From NCBI GenBank assembly GCA_947034885.2, contig OX344758.2:16581067-16645066 (forward strand): a stretch of 64,000 bases of DNA. Direction: 5' to 3'. The translations under genes were made by a program, and so were the position numbers. How positions within the stretch are numbered: the stretch's first letter is position 1; the number at the start of each line of letters is the position of its first letter. The stretch is from Thuidium tamariscinum. Its lineage: Eukaryota > Streptophyta > Bryopsida > Hypnales > Thuidiaceae. Positions 47,114-59,971 of this stretch are shown here, piece by piece. The notes under the pieces are model-generated. The model was not told the DNA's origin. It worked only from the letters and a program-made list of their open reading frames with translations, and did not search any database.

Positions 47114-50100
47114 CTACACAAAGGTTTCTTGATGTGTACCTTGCAAACCGGCCTTGATTTCCACAAGAGTCTGCATGAGACCTATGCAGGAAGCACGTAT
47201 GTCTTCGTACGATTCTCGCAGGAGTACCTGAGAAAAAGGAAAAATACACCAATCTCAGAATACAAAACTTATAATTTTTGGCAAAACATTATCTACCGTA
47301 TCTATGTACTGGACAAACAACCGATGAAAAACTGCAGGACTCCAAATTTGCATTCTCCTGAAGGAAAACACATACCAGTTCCTCTGGACCACCCATGTTA
47401 CCATACAGCGGGTCATCTATGTCTTCCATCTGTCATCAAACAATATATGCCCGAGTTAACAAATAAATCAAAGATAATAAAGCTTCATATGAAGTTGAAA
47501 ACTGAAAATCTTATCTCCTCTTGACTTAGCATTCTTGTCATGACACCCTGAAACTGGGACATGTGTGAAACCCGTCCTCCCATTCTATCACAACCAGAGT
47601 CAATGAGAGGAGGGTTGAGGGACGTAACAAAAGAAAATGAAGTAAGAACAGACGCACATGGTTGCATATGAAAGGCTACGGAACCAAGTAAGAACAATAC
47701 TTTGATAATGGAAGATCTAAACAACTGCAAATAGATCCAAATCCACAAGCCATTGCAGGGGTTGAAGGACAAGGGTGTCAATAGATAAAGACTTGTGCTT
47801 TGAGAATAGAAGCAGCTTAAGAAATGTGATTAGAAGTCTCTACTTTGCGATGAGATTCTGGTCTCAGAATAGTTCGGGGCTGGAATTGGAATCAAACAAC
47901 AGAATTGCACGGCTGAAATCATAACCCTATCAACCCCTATTGTTATGGAGCTACACAATGATTGAGCCTAAATAAACAATGAACAACGAGAGCTTCTGCT
48001 TGTTTATGCAAAGAGGTATCATTTACTTACCTTCTTTGTCCTACAAAATTCAGCAAGTCGTCGAACTTTTTGTGTGTATCGAGCCCCCTTCTCAATAGCC
48101 TCATAAACTGTGACCTCCTTCAGCACATCCGATGCATTGAACTGCAAACACACAAAAAGAGTCCAACGCAGTAATTAAGAATTTCCAATTCCAAAAGCAT
48201 ATGTGTTGATGATAGGAAAATCTGTTCATAAACATTTGCAGTATGGGAAAAAGCAGCTTCGCCCAGAAATCAAGCACATCTAATGAGAATGGAGAATGAA
48301 CGTGACATACTTCCCAATTACGTCCAAAACGCGGGATTCATATCAACAGTACACTCGTAAATACTAGATCATCTTAAGCTAGAAACCTATTGCACATGGT
48401 CCCTGTCTTGTGGGTGGAAAGTCACCCATGTACAATGCGAGTGCAATCCAAAAAAATGACTAGTAAGAAATGAGATTCTTCTAGGTTCTATTACAGTCCA
48501 AAATGCTTCTATGAGATACATCATATGATGTGGTATGCATGGTTCAAGGGTGCACAGATTAGCGAGGGCGTAAAATTAGTGTCAGCTGCAAATTTGGAGT
48601 CCGTACAATGAACTTTGTTGTGTAGAAATTAATACAAAACAGCTATCTATCAGAATTCACTTCCTTGAAAAAAACTTTATCATAGAATATCCAAATAATA
48701 TATATTTTGGTGCATTGGAATCTTCTCCAAAGTGGGAACAACACACCCAAAAATCCATTACAATAATGGAAACCACTCAAAACAGTTGAAAGATACGAGG
48801 AAGAGTTCGCTACCTTATCCATGACGACGAGAAGATCGAAAAGAACAATGTCCGCTTGACAGTCGAAGACGCATGCTGCAGCTCCTTCAGGCAATTTGAG
48901 CCCAATCTCTTCAGCTACTGCAACAGCTCGTGGATCTGGAGACTCTCCGGCGTTGTAGTCCCTTGAAGCCTGCAGCAGATGGTCGTCCAAGAGAACATTC
49001 CCAGGGTCGTTATTGTACAGAATTACTCAGTGACAGAATTCAACACAGTGTTATGCAAGTACTGCAAACATCTCTAAAAAACTTCCTGAAAACATTAGAT
49101 GGTCTTTTCGAAGACCTCTATACAGCCACACAAAGTCAGGCCGGCATAAATGTGTCCTTAATTTTCACTAATGAAAAAAATAGATTACGGTGAGAAACAA
49201 CAACAATCTATAGTAAGCGCCTTGCATTCTTTCCAATGTAGCACAAAAAAAATCTAGAGCGCTATCATAATGAAGACCAGCTCAGTTCTAAAGCAATTTA
49301 TTCCATTGCCAGGCATGCAATCACAGTCAAACATGCTCAAATACAAACATGCTGACCAAGGACTGAATTAAAAGAAATAAATGCTTTTAAAACGAGTCAA
49401 GACAACAAATACAGCACGAGCTCAAGAGCTTAAGATTGTTCACAAAAGGAATCTGCACTCTTTCATAGCTCACAATAAATTGATTCCAAAGCCGTTCAGA
49501 TAACTCCTTTAGAATGTCATGCATTATGCAAGTGGTGCAACTTCTCTAAATCTCTTCCTGAAAACAATAGAGAAAATCTACAAAATTCTCCACACCGCAT
49601 GAACTTGTCCTACATTTCAAAATAGGTCACAGCTAATAGCATGAACTGACAAGGAAAATTTTGATTGAGAATCACGGAACCATACCTTGGAAGCACATTC
49701 CACAAATTCCTGCATCCCGTGCTCTTCAATTATGGAGTTAAAAATGGCTTCCGCATACACCGATCGACAAACATTCCCCTCGCTCAGAAACAACACCCGC
49801 ACCTTCGTATTCTCCAAGTCCTAAAGAGACAATCAACACACCGAAATCGCAACTGTAAGCACGCTGCTCTCTAATTAGGAACACACGAGATTCAATTCGC
49901 AAAGTATTGAGAAACAAGCACACAGAATCCCGAAAGAAACAATCACACAGAATTCAAAAAGAAACAATCACACACAATCCCGAAAGAGACAATCACAGAC
50001 TTCCGCAAGATTACCGAGGTTTTCTGAACAAACGGCGAAACGCGGAATACAGGCGTCACGCAATTGCTGCTAACATCAAACTTATTCACACTCTCCTCTC

Positions 50101-50437
50101 CTCCACCAGCTGGATTCTCTCTTGCAATAGCTTCGACGCCCTCAAGAGCACTCCGAGGACTTGAAACAGCAACTGAACTTGTGGATCTCGCTAACGGAGC
50201 TCCCAAGGTGAGCCTTGCACACTCCCAGTCGCGCATTTGAGCGCCATATGGAACTGCTTGGGATTTCGGAAATGACTTGGCCAATGCGCGCATGGCCAAT
50301 CCGTGCATGGGGAATAGCGGCAATGGCGCGGTGGTAACCGAAGTCGAAGTCTCGGACGTCGTGAAAGTGCCGCGCTTACGACGAGAGTCGCCTACTAACG
50401 CCACCCCGTGCTTCACTAAAGTTTTACAAATATACAT
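47114..50437 (-). CDS. low-molecular-weight protein-tyrosine-phosphatase-like protein with altered catalytic loop
   Basis: Six exons (50437-50015, 49820-49686, 48969-48814, 48141-48031, 47429-47376, 47227-47114), every junction phase 0, 330 residues. Exon 1 is Ser/Thr/Arg-rich with few acids at first, like an organelle transit peptide. The phosphatase loop reads VRVLFLSEGNVCRSVYAEAI: where the family normally has C-x5-R, the first position is Ser154 and Arg160 is kept. CASKASRDYNAGESPDPRAV, VLFDLLVVMDKFNASDVL and the general-acid loop DDPLYGNMGGPEEL follow in the usual order. The fold is therefore LMW-PTP, but the nucleophile is missing. I believe plants have a subfamily of this kind, possibly without phosphatase activity. 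The function is unknown. Confidence 0.87.
49916..50000 (+). repeat. short tandem repeat of about 25 bp in intron 1 of the LMW-PTP-like gene
   Basis: Variants of CACAGAATCCCGAAAGAAACAAT occur three to four times in a row. Confidence 0.7.
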
Positions 50438-51287
50438 TTCGCTAAACCTGGAATTCGCAAGCTCTCTCGCACTTCTTTCTCACCCTAGTGCACCGCGAAC
50501 TTTGCTTCAAAATTCTTCTGCTCACACCAGACGCTCTCTCGCACTTCTTTCTCACACTAATTCACCGCTAACTTTGGTTCACGATTCCTCTGCTCGCACC
50601 AGAAGCTCTCTCGCACTTCTTTCTCACACTTCCTAAACGCTAACTTCGGTGTAAAATTCGCAACAAACGCTCAACACTCACTCGAGAACAAAAGCCTTTT
50701 CAGCATGCCACAAGAAACGCAACAGCAAAACTCGAACTCCCTGAGAATCCGAACTCAGATACTGTCGCAACTGAAGAAATTTTCTAAGAAAAGACAGCAA
50801 TGGATTCAAACGTTTCTCACTCTGAACTTTCATCAGTGTGCTGCTGCAGTGCTCGAGAGTCTTGTGGATAACAACCCTGTCGACTATTCTGGAGTTTCCA
50901 GTCATCTTCTTCCCGACTGACCCTACCACTTGGATAAAGGGATTGACCGGTATCCGCGTGTCACGTGGCAAGTGCAGCGGTGCGCTTAGTCCGCCCTTCA
51001 CTTTTTTCTCCGTCATTCTGTAACTTAACTTACTGTTTTGTGGAAGAATGCTCCCCATGGAGGCTTTGCCGTTCGCACCATTGTGCGCGGGCTTGGTGTA
51101 GCAGTAGTGTTAAGGATTTGTGTAGCAGCGTCTCTGTCCTCTGGACACTACGACGAGGAATTTCATTGTCAATTCCTCTTTAAGGTGCCTGTGTGTGTGC
51201 GCAGGGTGATTACTGGAGGTTCTTTCTTTAGGGTTGCTACCTACGGAGCTCGCGCTTTTAATTTAAGTCGCGGAGTTGTGCGGCACC
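50438..51287. promoter_or_regulatory. bidirectional promoter region of the LMW-PTP-like and GNAT genes
   Basis: 850 bases between two divergent start codons, with a 72 bp tandem repeat on the LMW-PTP side. No other element is assigned. Confidence 0.45.
50461..50640 (+). repeat. three tandem units of 72 bp
   Basis: GCTCTCTCGCACTTCTTTCTC begins at 50461, 50533 and 50605. The third unit is partial. The array sits just upstream of the LMW-PTP-like start codon, within its likely 5' untranslated region or promoter. Confidence 0.9.
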
Positions 51288-53925
51288 ATGGCTTGTGTCG
51301 ATTCTGCACTTTGGAGTTTCACTGCCAGACATGAAATTCAATTGCAGCGCATCCCGAGGTTTTCTCTTTCGCAGTTGCGACCGACAATTTCCACCCTAAC
51401 TTGTAGATGCGCGTTGGGTTCCAAGTCATTCCAAGTGCCATTAGCACCGACAGGAAAAACTTCATGGTCTGCGAGGAAGAGAGAGAAAGGCTCTGTTTAT
51501 GGAGTGGATCGTTTAGGTTTGGATTCTCGTGTAGACAGGAAAGTTTCGGAGAGGGATGCAAGTGTGACAACTTCTGAGGAAGGAGGTGCATTGGAGCTCG
51601 TGGACACAGATGGCATCAGCTTTGAAGAAGGTGATGACATCAATGAGATGCTTCGGCAACCTCGAAGCTATTTCGATGCCGAGAATTGGCAGATGTTTGC
51701 AGCGGACGAGGGAGCTAGACCTAGTGATGACGATAAAACGGAGTCGGAAAGCGAGATGGAGGATGGAGGAAGTGGAAGATTGGTGAGGAGAAGGAAGGCT
51801 GAGGACGTTTTGTTTCCGTTTCCTGACACGGCTGCTGTGAATTGGACTGCAGCTGATAAGGAGAGGGTTCAAGCTCTACATGCTTTTCATCACAGGTGAG
51901 AAACGTTTGCTCTATTTTTGAGTCACATGAAGGGATTCTCCACTGGTCTATTCATTCCTCAGGGAAATTGAATCTTCAAAGCTTTTTATTCTTCCTTTCT
52001 TTCTTTTTTCCGAGTAGAAGCGTAGATTGAGGGATTGAAGACAAGAACCAGTTGCAAATTGAGACGAAAAATCAAATTGCTACCAAGTTTCTGTGTGATG
52101 CACTTTCATGTCAGCATTTTGGCAAATGTTTTCAGAGTGGCCTTGTTCTTGAGAAGTGGTTTTCTGGTATCCAAATTTTTGGATTTGTTTGAGAGGAAAT
52201 GAATTCCTCTTAGTCCTAAATGTTGACAAGGAAAAATCATTAGGGACTTGATACCATCTACGGAGTACTATATACTGACCCCTGTTACCAATAGCAACTC
52301 ATGGATTCTCACTCTTAATTGGACTTGAATTAGGAAGTTAGGTGTAAGCACGATTTGGCCATGGCCACCCCATGAATGGACATGGGGCTTACAACCTCCC
52401 ACTTTGTAACTGCATAAGAAATGAACTCATGGTGGTGAATGTTTTTATCTCAATAGATTTGCTTGTACCTGAGGATCTCTCCATTTCTTTATACATTTCC
52501 CAAAATCATACTCCTCCGTATGTTAAATGCTTAAAGTGACTCAAATATTATCCTCCACCTTATGTAGTTTCCCCTGTCTTTGTCATTCTATTGTGAATTA
52601 GGTCGAACTCATACTTATGTTAAAATGCTTTCAGTGATTCAAACGTTACCCTCCACCTTATGCAGATGAATCTTACATCTGTTTGTGTCAGTCTTGTGAA
52701 TTAGGTCGACCTTAAATTGGTCAGCAGTGAACTTCTTACATTGAGCATCTAAGTTATCTTTTTTTTAAGCATTAAGAAGGATTTTGAAATCTCTCAATGT
52801 GCAGACATGAGAGTGAGATGGGCAGTTTTGTAGTGCAAGCAATGCGACCCAGGCACATGAACGACACTGAGGAGCTTCTAGTAGATTCCTTTGCGGAGCT
52901 CATGGGAGGGCTACTCACATACCGTCCTCTCTTGGCCTTCACCGTGAAACAGTACGTGCGAGAGCGGTACGCAACTCTGCCCCATTCCGTGACCCTCGTT
53001 GGCCTCTATACACCAGTGGAGGGTATTTCAGACACCGAGGAAGAGTCTCTTGTGGCGGGAACAGTTGAGCTCTCCTTCTCAATAGCCGGGCATCCTGATG
53101 TTCCCACTCCAGCTCCTCCTCCTAATTCGCCCTACATCTGCAACATGGCTATCAGAAAAGAGTATCGGAGGTAAACTCTTCAAATCCTCACCGATTCTTT
53201 TTCAAATGTAACATTCTATTGTTCACCTTACATTTGGGTGTTTAGGATTGAACATTACATTCAGACCAAACTATTGAAAGTTGGACCAAGTTTAATCTGA
53301 ATCTGATTCTTTCTAGTATTTCCTTATCACTGACATATTAATCCAAGCTGGTTCTCTTTCATAGTTTGACGTCTTTAGGAAAAGTATGTTATGAAGCCCA
53401 ATCATTGCTCACCCAGACAATGGAACCATCATATACTGTCGTGAAGAGTATAGGAAGGCTATGTGTGTTGGATATCTGATATTATTAAACTCTCTCAGAC
53501 TACTTATTCATTCAGCAAACATACGCAATTGCTCTTCTTTACGGACTAACGTTTCATTGTTTCATTTTCTGGTCTTGTCGGAGTCTCTGAGTGTCATCAG
53601 AAGTAGATTTTACAGATTTGGTCCTTTGAGTTCCAAATGAGTATGGAATTCTGGATGTGTTCTAATGGCAGCCATTTTGTGGAGGTGCTGCAGACGGGGA
53701 CTTGGGCGGCAGATGTTGAAGGCAGCAGAGAATCTGTCGTTGAGTTTGGGGTACGAGGACATGTATTTACACGTGCGGATTATGGACACAGCGCCTCTGA
53801 CCATGTACAAAGAAGCAGGCTATCAGGTGGTGTCCACGGACAGCTTGCTATCTGTGCTCACGTTCCAGCGCCGTCGCCACCTCATGCGCAAACGCTTGTG
53901 TCGAGTAAAGCTTGTGCCAGAGTAG
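51288..53925 (+). CDS. GNAT-family acetyltransferase, probably plastid
   Basis: Three exons (51288-51895, 52805-53170, 53694-53925), all junctions in phase, 401 residues. The start ATG is in CACCATGGC. The first 60 residues are rich in Ser, Arg and Leu with a Cys-rich patch, like a transit peptide. An acidic linker follows (DDDKTESESEMEDGG). The GNAT domain starts near residue 205: FVVQAMRPRHMND, VAGTVELSF, then YICNMAIRKEYRRRGLGRQM containing the acetyl-CoA loop R-x-x-G-x-G at residues 324-329, and YLHVRIMDTAPLTMYKEAGY. This matches plant plastid GNATs with dual N-terminal and lysine acetylase activity; I cannot say which paralogue. Intron 1 carries a diverged duplication of about 100 bp at 52515-52715. 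Confidence 0.9.
52515..52715 (+). repeat. diverged tandem duplication of about 100 bp in GNAT intron 1
   Basis: TATGTTAAA(A)TGCTT occurs at 52519 and 52616, CCACCTTATG at 52555 and 52653, and TTGTGAATTAGGTCGA at 52591 and 52694. Confidence 0.8.
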
Positions 53926-56219
53926 AGGTAGCAGTAGTCAGCTCAAGTTTGTACATTTATTTTCTATATTTGTTACATTGTATTATAATATTCTTTAAGA
54001 AAATTGTTTGAAACGAAGCGAAGCGGGTGCCAAGGTATGTTTTACTGTTACTCTCTTACATGGTTTCAATATTTCATAATATTCTCCAAGAGTTGCTTCA
54101 ACATCCTTGCAAAGTAAGGTGGATTTTCCTAAAATTGAGCAAAGTGGAAAAAAAGTAGTTGGCTTAACCCCTAAGCACCTAGCTCATGTTCACCAAAATC
54201 GAGACCCTCTTGCACTCATTCCAATCAAACTATCGTTAAAAACAAGATCCACAAAAACTAACTGTACCAAGTGGTAGTGAAGATAGCTACAGAGCAAGAG
54301 AGAAACGGACAAATGATTTGACCATATTATAGAAAAGAGTATAAGAGTCAATGCAAGGCAACCTTTCAAATTGGAGAGGCCAGATTTGAAGTGCTTGGGC
54401 GCTCAAGGGTTAACTATATATATTTACTTCTCATGTTATTAGAGTGCATAATGGTGTTGTAAAAGAGTTGTCCCAACATTCTTGTACAATAAGGTGGACT
54501 ATATCAAAATGGACCAAAGTAGGTGTTGAAGTAGTCGATTCAATTCCACTATATTTCATTGAACTAGTCTTTTATTTTCTTAGAATATATTACAAAATTC
54601 TTGAGGACTTGCTTCAACATCCTTGAATAATTAGTTAGAGTATTAGGACCTAGAAAAAATTGGTGCCAAAGTATAAGACATTTATAGCCAAGCTTTTGAT
54701 GTATGACCATGAAAGTTTTCCAAATGAAGAATGACTTTGCTTATGTATAAATGGTTGGGATTTGTAAATGTAGATGGATAGGATATTGAAGACTTTAAAT
54801 ACTTATATATATTTTGGAAGACATATTAAGTCATTATACATTCAACTAACACTTGGTATAAATATTCTAGTAGTGAGATCAAATATGTACAATTATTAAT
54901 TTTTAGTATTAAAATACACGATACGGAGTAACATTCATGCAAGTTTGCCTCAACATCCTTTTAGAATACAATGGATTGTCACAAATTTTTACTTGAATGT
55001 GAAAACACTTGAAACCATCAAAATAAGAAATTCAATATAGAAACTAGTTGTAGGAGGATCTTTTTGTCCTTCTAGCATATGAAATTTTCAAATTGCAAAA
55101 AAAGAGTATATTTTTTAGACCTCCTTGTGAGTTCTATAATTAATTTTAACCCTAAAAGCCTATTGTCCCTTCAAGGGATAATTTGGAGTTCAGGCACGTT
55201 TCGATGACCTCAATTTTTAGTGAAAATTTTTAAAACTTTCTCATAAGATAGGAAAACCGATTAGCTTTGTGGGAATATAATTTTTATTTCAATTGGTGCC
55301 CAGGAGCAAAAGTTATACCACAAAAAGCCCAAATTTTAACTTAGTGAGCAAAAAAATAAATCCACAAAAACTTGAAATTAAAATTTTAAATTTTTTATCT
55401 TATGGATCATATTTTTTTCTATGTGTGAAGCTTTTATTCTTTCCAATTGGACTAGTTATGTGAAAGTTATGAAGAATCTTGGTTTTTAGGCAATTTGAGC
55501 ATTTTCTTGAAAAAATAACTTGTAGGATTCATTTCTTAATGCAATTTTCACATTTTTTCAAAAAAAATTGCTTGGAAGGGTTAAATTTTCTTGCTAGAAC
55601 AATCTTATTGTTATAATTATTGTGTTTCAATTCCATCTTAGAGCTATTAACAATTTAATTTTTCTTTCAATCTTGGACAGTCTACCTCTACTCAATAATT
55701 TTTAAAGAATGAAAATCAAGCATTTTTTTTTTTGAAATTTTTTTCCTAGACTTTCAACTCAATTCTTAAACACAAATTTTTTTTAATTCAAAGTCCATAG
55801 TATAAAAAAATTCAACAAATGGCAATCAAAGTCATCTAAAATTACAAGAGAGTGTTCAATAGAATTATGTTTTCCAACTTTGAATTCTTCCAATCTATAT
55901 GGTCAAATTTCATAAAACTTTTACCACATGATCTCAAACAAACAAAGTAGAAGATCCTATGGTTAGATTATATGAGAATTTTTCTTTTTGTTCTTTTGAA
56001 TGAACACAGCAAAAATGGCAATTTTGAGTGTTTTTTGACAGAAAAATGGCCTTGAGCTTTTAGGGGTTAAGAGAAAAATGTATAGACTACTAAAACCCTA
56101 CTTTGACTTGCCTACTATTAATCTAATTTATTATGAAATACCTCTCATTATAGTATAGGTATCCATTACTAACACGTGCCCCATCAATAATAAATAGGGT
56201 ACCCTATTTCCAACCAAGA
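53926..56219. other. AT-rich intergenic region
   Basis: No gene seen. The phrase GCTTCAACATCCTTG, exact or diverged, recurs at about 54091, 54471, 54610 and 54945, often followed by TAAGGTGGA, so old tandem repeats are likely here. Confidence 0.45.
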
Positions 56220-56580
56220 TTGGAATGGATTTCCATTTTCTCCTTAGAATGGGTAACTTTTTACTTTTTCAAGGTTTAAATCAATAAATTAATAACACAT
56301 AAATGAGCATGAAAGTAGAAAGTAATTAGTGAGAAAGTAGTTTTTGAATGATTGAAATTGGATGACTCTAGAAGTTGGTCATGGATCAAGTCTAACTTTT
56401 GCCTTTCAAAATTCATAGTAATTTCAATTCAAAAAATAAAATTAGCACGTGTTTTGTAATCCCCATTATTTTTGTCAATGCATCTTAAAAAATATTCACT
56501 TTGTCTTGTACTACCCTAGATCATGTTTGAATGTTCTTATTTTATGGATTATGGGGATATCTACCATATTTATAAAAAGT
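56220..56580 (+). repeat. dispersed AT-rich repeat, third family, copy 2
   Basis: Same orientation counterpart of 31020-31420; it shares the CTTTCAAAATTCATA and CAATCCCCAT words and the TAGATCATGT word in the same order and spacing. Confidence 0.6.
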
Positions 56581-56819
56581 CAAAAAGAGGCATGTTGGAA
56601 CCTTTAAATTGTGCTAATAATAATTACTCTATGCCCCCAAATAATTGGGGGCAATCTACATTATTTAGTGGTTTATATAGGTTTAGTTACCTTAAATGAC
56701 ATGGTGGTAACTAGTTAGTTGTCTCTAATGATTGTAGTCTTAATCTTGAGCCAATTGATTTAAAAATCACTCTAATGTGTTTTTACTATGTCCTATATAT
56801 GAGCTCAAATATTCCTTCA

Positions 56820-57100
56820 CATTAGATGAAATTTGAGGCCTGGGAAGGGCCATTTTCGGGTTTGTTTCCGAAACAGTTTCCGATTTGTTGACCACTATCA
56901 GGCTAGCAATTACCAAAAATAAAAAATAAAAAATTAGTGAGGGGCCTAAAATGTGAAAAAAAATCCATTAAAAAATTTCAAAAAAAAAATCAATGACATG
57001 GCATGGTCTCGGCCATGTTGAATTATTATGGTTTTGGATTCCTGCAAGAGATTTCTTGTTTTTACAGCAAATTTTGTGTTCCTACAGTTTAGAAAACCGC
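56820..57100 (-). repeat. dispersed repeat, fourth family, copy 2
   Basis: Inverted counterpart of 45180-45450, sharing CAGGCCTCAAAT, ATGGCCC, TTTAGGCCC and CTGTAGGAAC on the minus strand. Confidence 0.55.
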
Positions 57101-57419
57101 AACCCTTGTAAGGCCTTGAATTTTATCTAATGTTTTACTCTAGGGTGATTGCAATAAACACTTCACATTTTTGGCTCAAAAATATAGTTTTTGGTTACAG
57201 AATTGGCAATATAGCAGGTTAGTACTATGCCTACAAATCTTAATCGTTGATTTCAGGCATTTATAGATCTAGACTGTTAGTCAGTACTATGTAGTACTAT
57301 AGATTGCTACAAAGTACTACACAAGCCATTGGTAGCAAAAAATAACAAAAAATAGGGTTGTTGACCATTTCATTTTTAGTATTTAAAAAATAATAATAAT
57401 TTTAAAAAAAATACATTTT

Positions 57420-57740
57420 TGAAGACAAGATTGCACTGACATTGCAATAAAAAATTATCTAGGAAATCTTTTCTATCTTTGTAGCTTTTGCGCAAAGGAA
57501 GGTCTTTTTGACCCCATGTGCACAACAAATATGTTGCTATTTTCATAAATACTCATCTTCAATCCTTATAATGTTAATAGACCATCAACTTGTCCAATTT
57601 GTGACTTCAAATTTGGAATTTTGGATAAAAAATAGGTAGACTAAAACCCTTCAAAATGGCCAAGATAGACATCCAATTGTGAGTAGGTGAAAAATAGTAT
57701 AATAATTTTAAATTAAAAAAAAATCAACATATAAAATTTT
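57420..57740 (+). repeat. dispersed AT-rich repeat, second family, copy 2
   Basis: Same orientation counterpart of 11850-12180. Confidence 0.5.
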
Positions 57741-59440
57741 GTGTGAACCTTCATTCCAAATTTCAAGCCAAAAAGACAGAAGATGCAAAAGTTATGAGCA
57801 AAAAACTACTTGTTGGAGGTCAAGGGGACCAAAAAAAATGTGCTTTTTGTAATCACCCTCTAAGCATCAAATAATGATGCTCATGATAGTCTATTGTTAA
57901 ATTAAAGTATTTTTAACAAGTGTGCTAAAACATACTATGATAATTTTAGGTGTTTTATTTTAATCCATTAAGGATTGTAGTTGATTTTACAAGTGGGCAA
58001 AATATTTTCTAGCCCCAAGCTAAACATGGAAAAAATTACCAAATTGTCATGCATTTTAAAGATCTAACCATAATTATAATGAAATTGGCATGAATAGTTG
58101 AGCCTCTATAGACATAAATTTTTTTGGCCATTGAAGGTTCTCTCATTGAAAGAATTTTGTATTTTTAGCCCATGTTTTGTTAGTTTTTTCAACCCCAAAA
58201 TTGCATGCTGGCAAAGATTGTTGTAATTTTTGTTCCAATGCATTCAATTTTCCATTCTCCACACTATTTGTTCACTTTTGTTTGTATCCAGATTCATTCA
58301 AAAACTTTGGCTACCAATGAAAAAGTGTCAGTATCAACCAAAAAGTAGTCAACTAGTGCTTAATGGATTAACCCTTCAACACCCAAGGGGCTCAAAAGTT
58401 GCCTCACATAGCTAGTAGTCCAATTCAAAGTGCTTGAGAGCCAATCAAAGTTCACAAGTTCAATTTGAGTTCACCAAACTACAATTGATGGTTACAACTT
58501 TGAGGGCTTGTATTTCTTTCTTCCAATGTTTGTTTTCATCAAAATTTGTTGAATTATGTTCTTTTAGAAGTCTAGTTATTGGCAAATTTCATGGCAATCC
58601 AAGTTGTTTTGAATGTTTGGGAGCAATTCAAAGTTCAAAAACCAAACATTTTTGGATTACAATGAACTTTGGAGGCTTGTTTCTTCCTCATATATGGTGT
58701 TTGTTTCTAATAGTTTTTTGGAGAAAAGTTACGCATTCTAGTCTTGTTTGTGTAGCTAAAATTTCATAGCAATCCAAGAAGTTATGAGTGATTGAGAAGC
58801 ATTTTAATAGAAGGAGGTACAATCATAGATGTTTTTTTTGCACCCTTTTTTGCTATTTTATGCTATTTCAAAGTCATTTTGCTAACACAATGAATCAATT
58901 GAATTGAACTTTTTTTCACCAATGTGTTTGTATGTTGATTTAGGAGCACTTCTTAGTCTAAAGTTTTTTCATTTGAGTAAGTTTAGAAATCAAATTTGAC
59001 CTAAAAATGTGTTTTTAGGAAAATTTCATCATCTATTTTCAATAGTAAAACATTTTAATCTTTCAATCTATGTGGTTAAACGACTCCAAATGTAATCCAC
59101 ATCATCAATAATATGCACACTACAAGATTGCACAGTTGAAATTTTCATACCTTAGTGATATATGTACATTTGTAAGGCTTGAAAAGCAAAGATGTTTTAA
59201 ACCTTGGCCCTTGAAGGGTTAAAGCTTGAAGCTTGCTTAGACCTAACAGCCTAACAACACATATATGGCATATTTCACACCTTTGTTTTAGAAAGAGAGA
59301 GTTTTGTCAAAATCTTCCCGAAAATTGGCACCAAAGAATTTTATGAACTAAAAATGTTGAAGGAAAAATTGGATGAAATTATTGAAAACATTGCAAGAGG
59401 GTCTTCCCTTCTTAAAGTAGAAAGCTCTTAAATGGAGTGG
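57741..59440. other. AT-rich intergenic region
   Basis: No gene seen. A diverged tandem duplication of about 190 bp lies at 58430-58810 (shared TTCAAAGT, GGCTTGT, TCTAGT and TTTCATGGCAATCCAAG/TTTCATAGCAATCCAAG). Confidence 0.5.
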
Positions 59441-59444
59441 GTTC

Positions 59445-59549
59445 CAAAATGGTGCCCTATCTTAAATGTACAGTACTTGTACATGTTGCTTTTTCATAGC
59501 CTTCAGCAGTGTACGGACAGTGTACATTTTAGCTAGGGCACCATTTTAG
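59445..59549. mobile_element. small hairpin or MITE-like element upstream of COQ2
   Basis: Imperfect inverted repeat: AAAATGGTGCCCTATCTTAAA at the left matches the complement of TTTTAGCTAGGGCACCATTTT at the right, continuing inward through GTACA words. It spans about 105 bp. No flanking duplication is assigned. Confidence 0.6.
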
Positions 59550-59971
59550 AGCCCTATGTCCTTTCAACTTCAAAATTTGATAACTAATTCAAAAAAGCTC
59601 AGAAAAATATGAAACGACTTGGGTTAAATGTAAATTCTACTTGTCTTTCAAGGAAAATTTACTGAAAAATATTTCTAGAATTTTTAACTCCCTGAAATTC
59701 TGTTTCAGCCCTTAGATGGTCCATTATAGACCTTAGATGGTCCTCTTACCTTAGACCCTTCTATCGTATCGAATACCTTATATTCTGCGTCGGCTAGGGC
59801 GCAACGGTATAACGCCCGGCAAGCAGATCGAGCAGTTCAGAGCCCGGAAGGCTTTCGATCATCCCTCAAGCTTTCGAAGCACGAATCTCCTCAACTTGTC
59901 ACTGAAATCGGAATTGCATCACATTCTTCCTGGAAATCTTGCCAATTTTTGATGTGTGTTGGGAGCTAGGC
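59550..59971 (+). promoter_or_regulatory. COQ2 upstream region
   Basis: AT content falls from about 59750. Probable promoter and 5' untranslated region, with no defined motif. Confidence 0.4.

Noticed and set aside
53926-59440. Possible LTR retrotransposon in the long AT-rich tract
   Set aside because: No gag, protease, integrase or reverse transcriptase sequence, no paired LTRs and no primer-binding site could be seen; only fragments of dispersed non-coding repeats.
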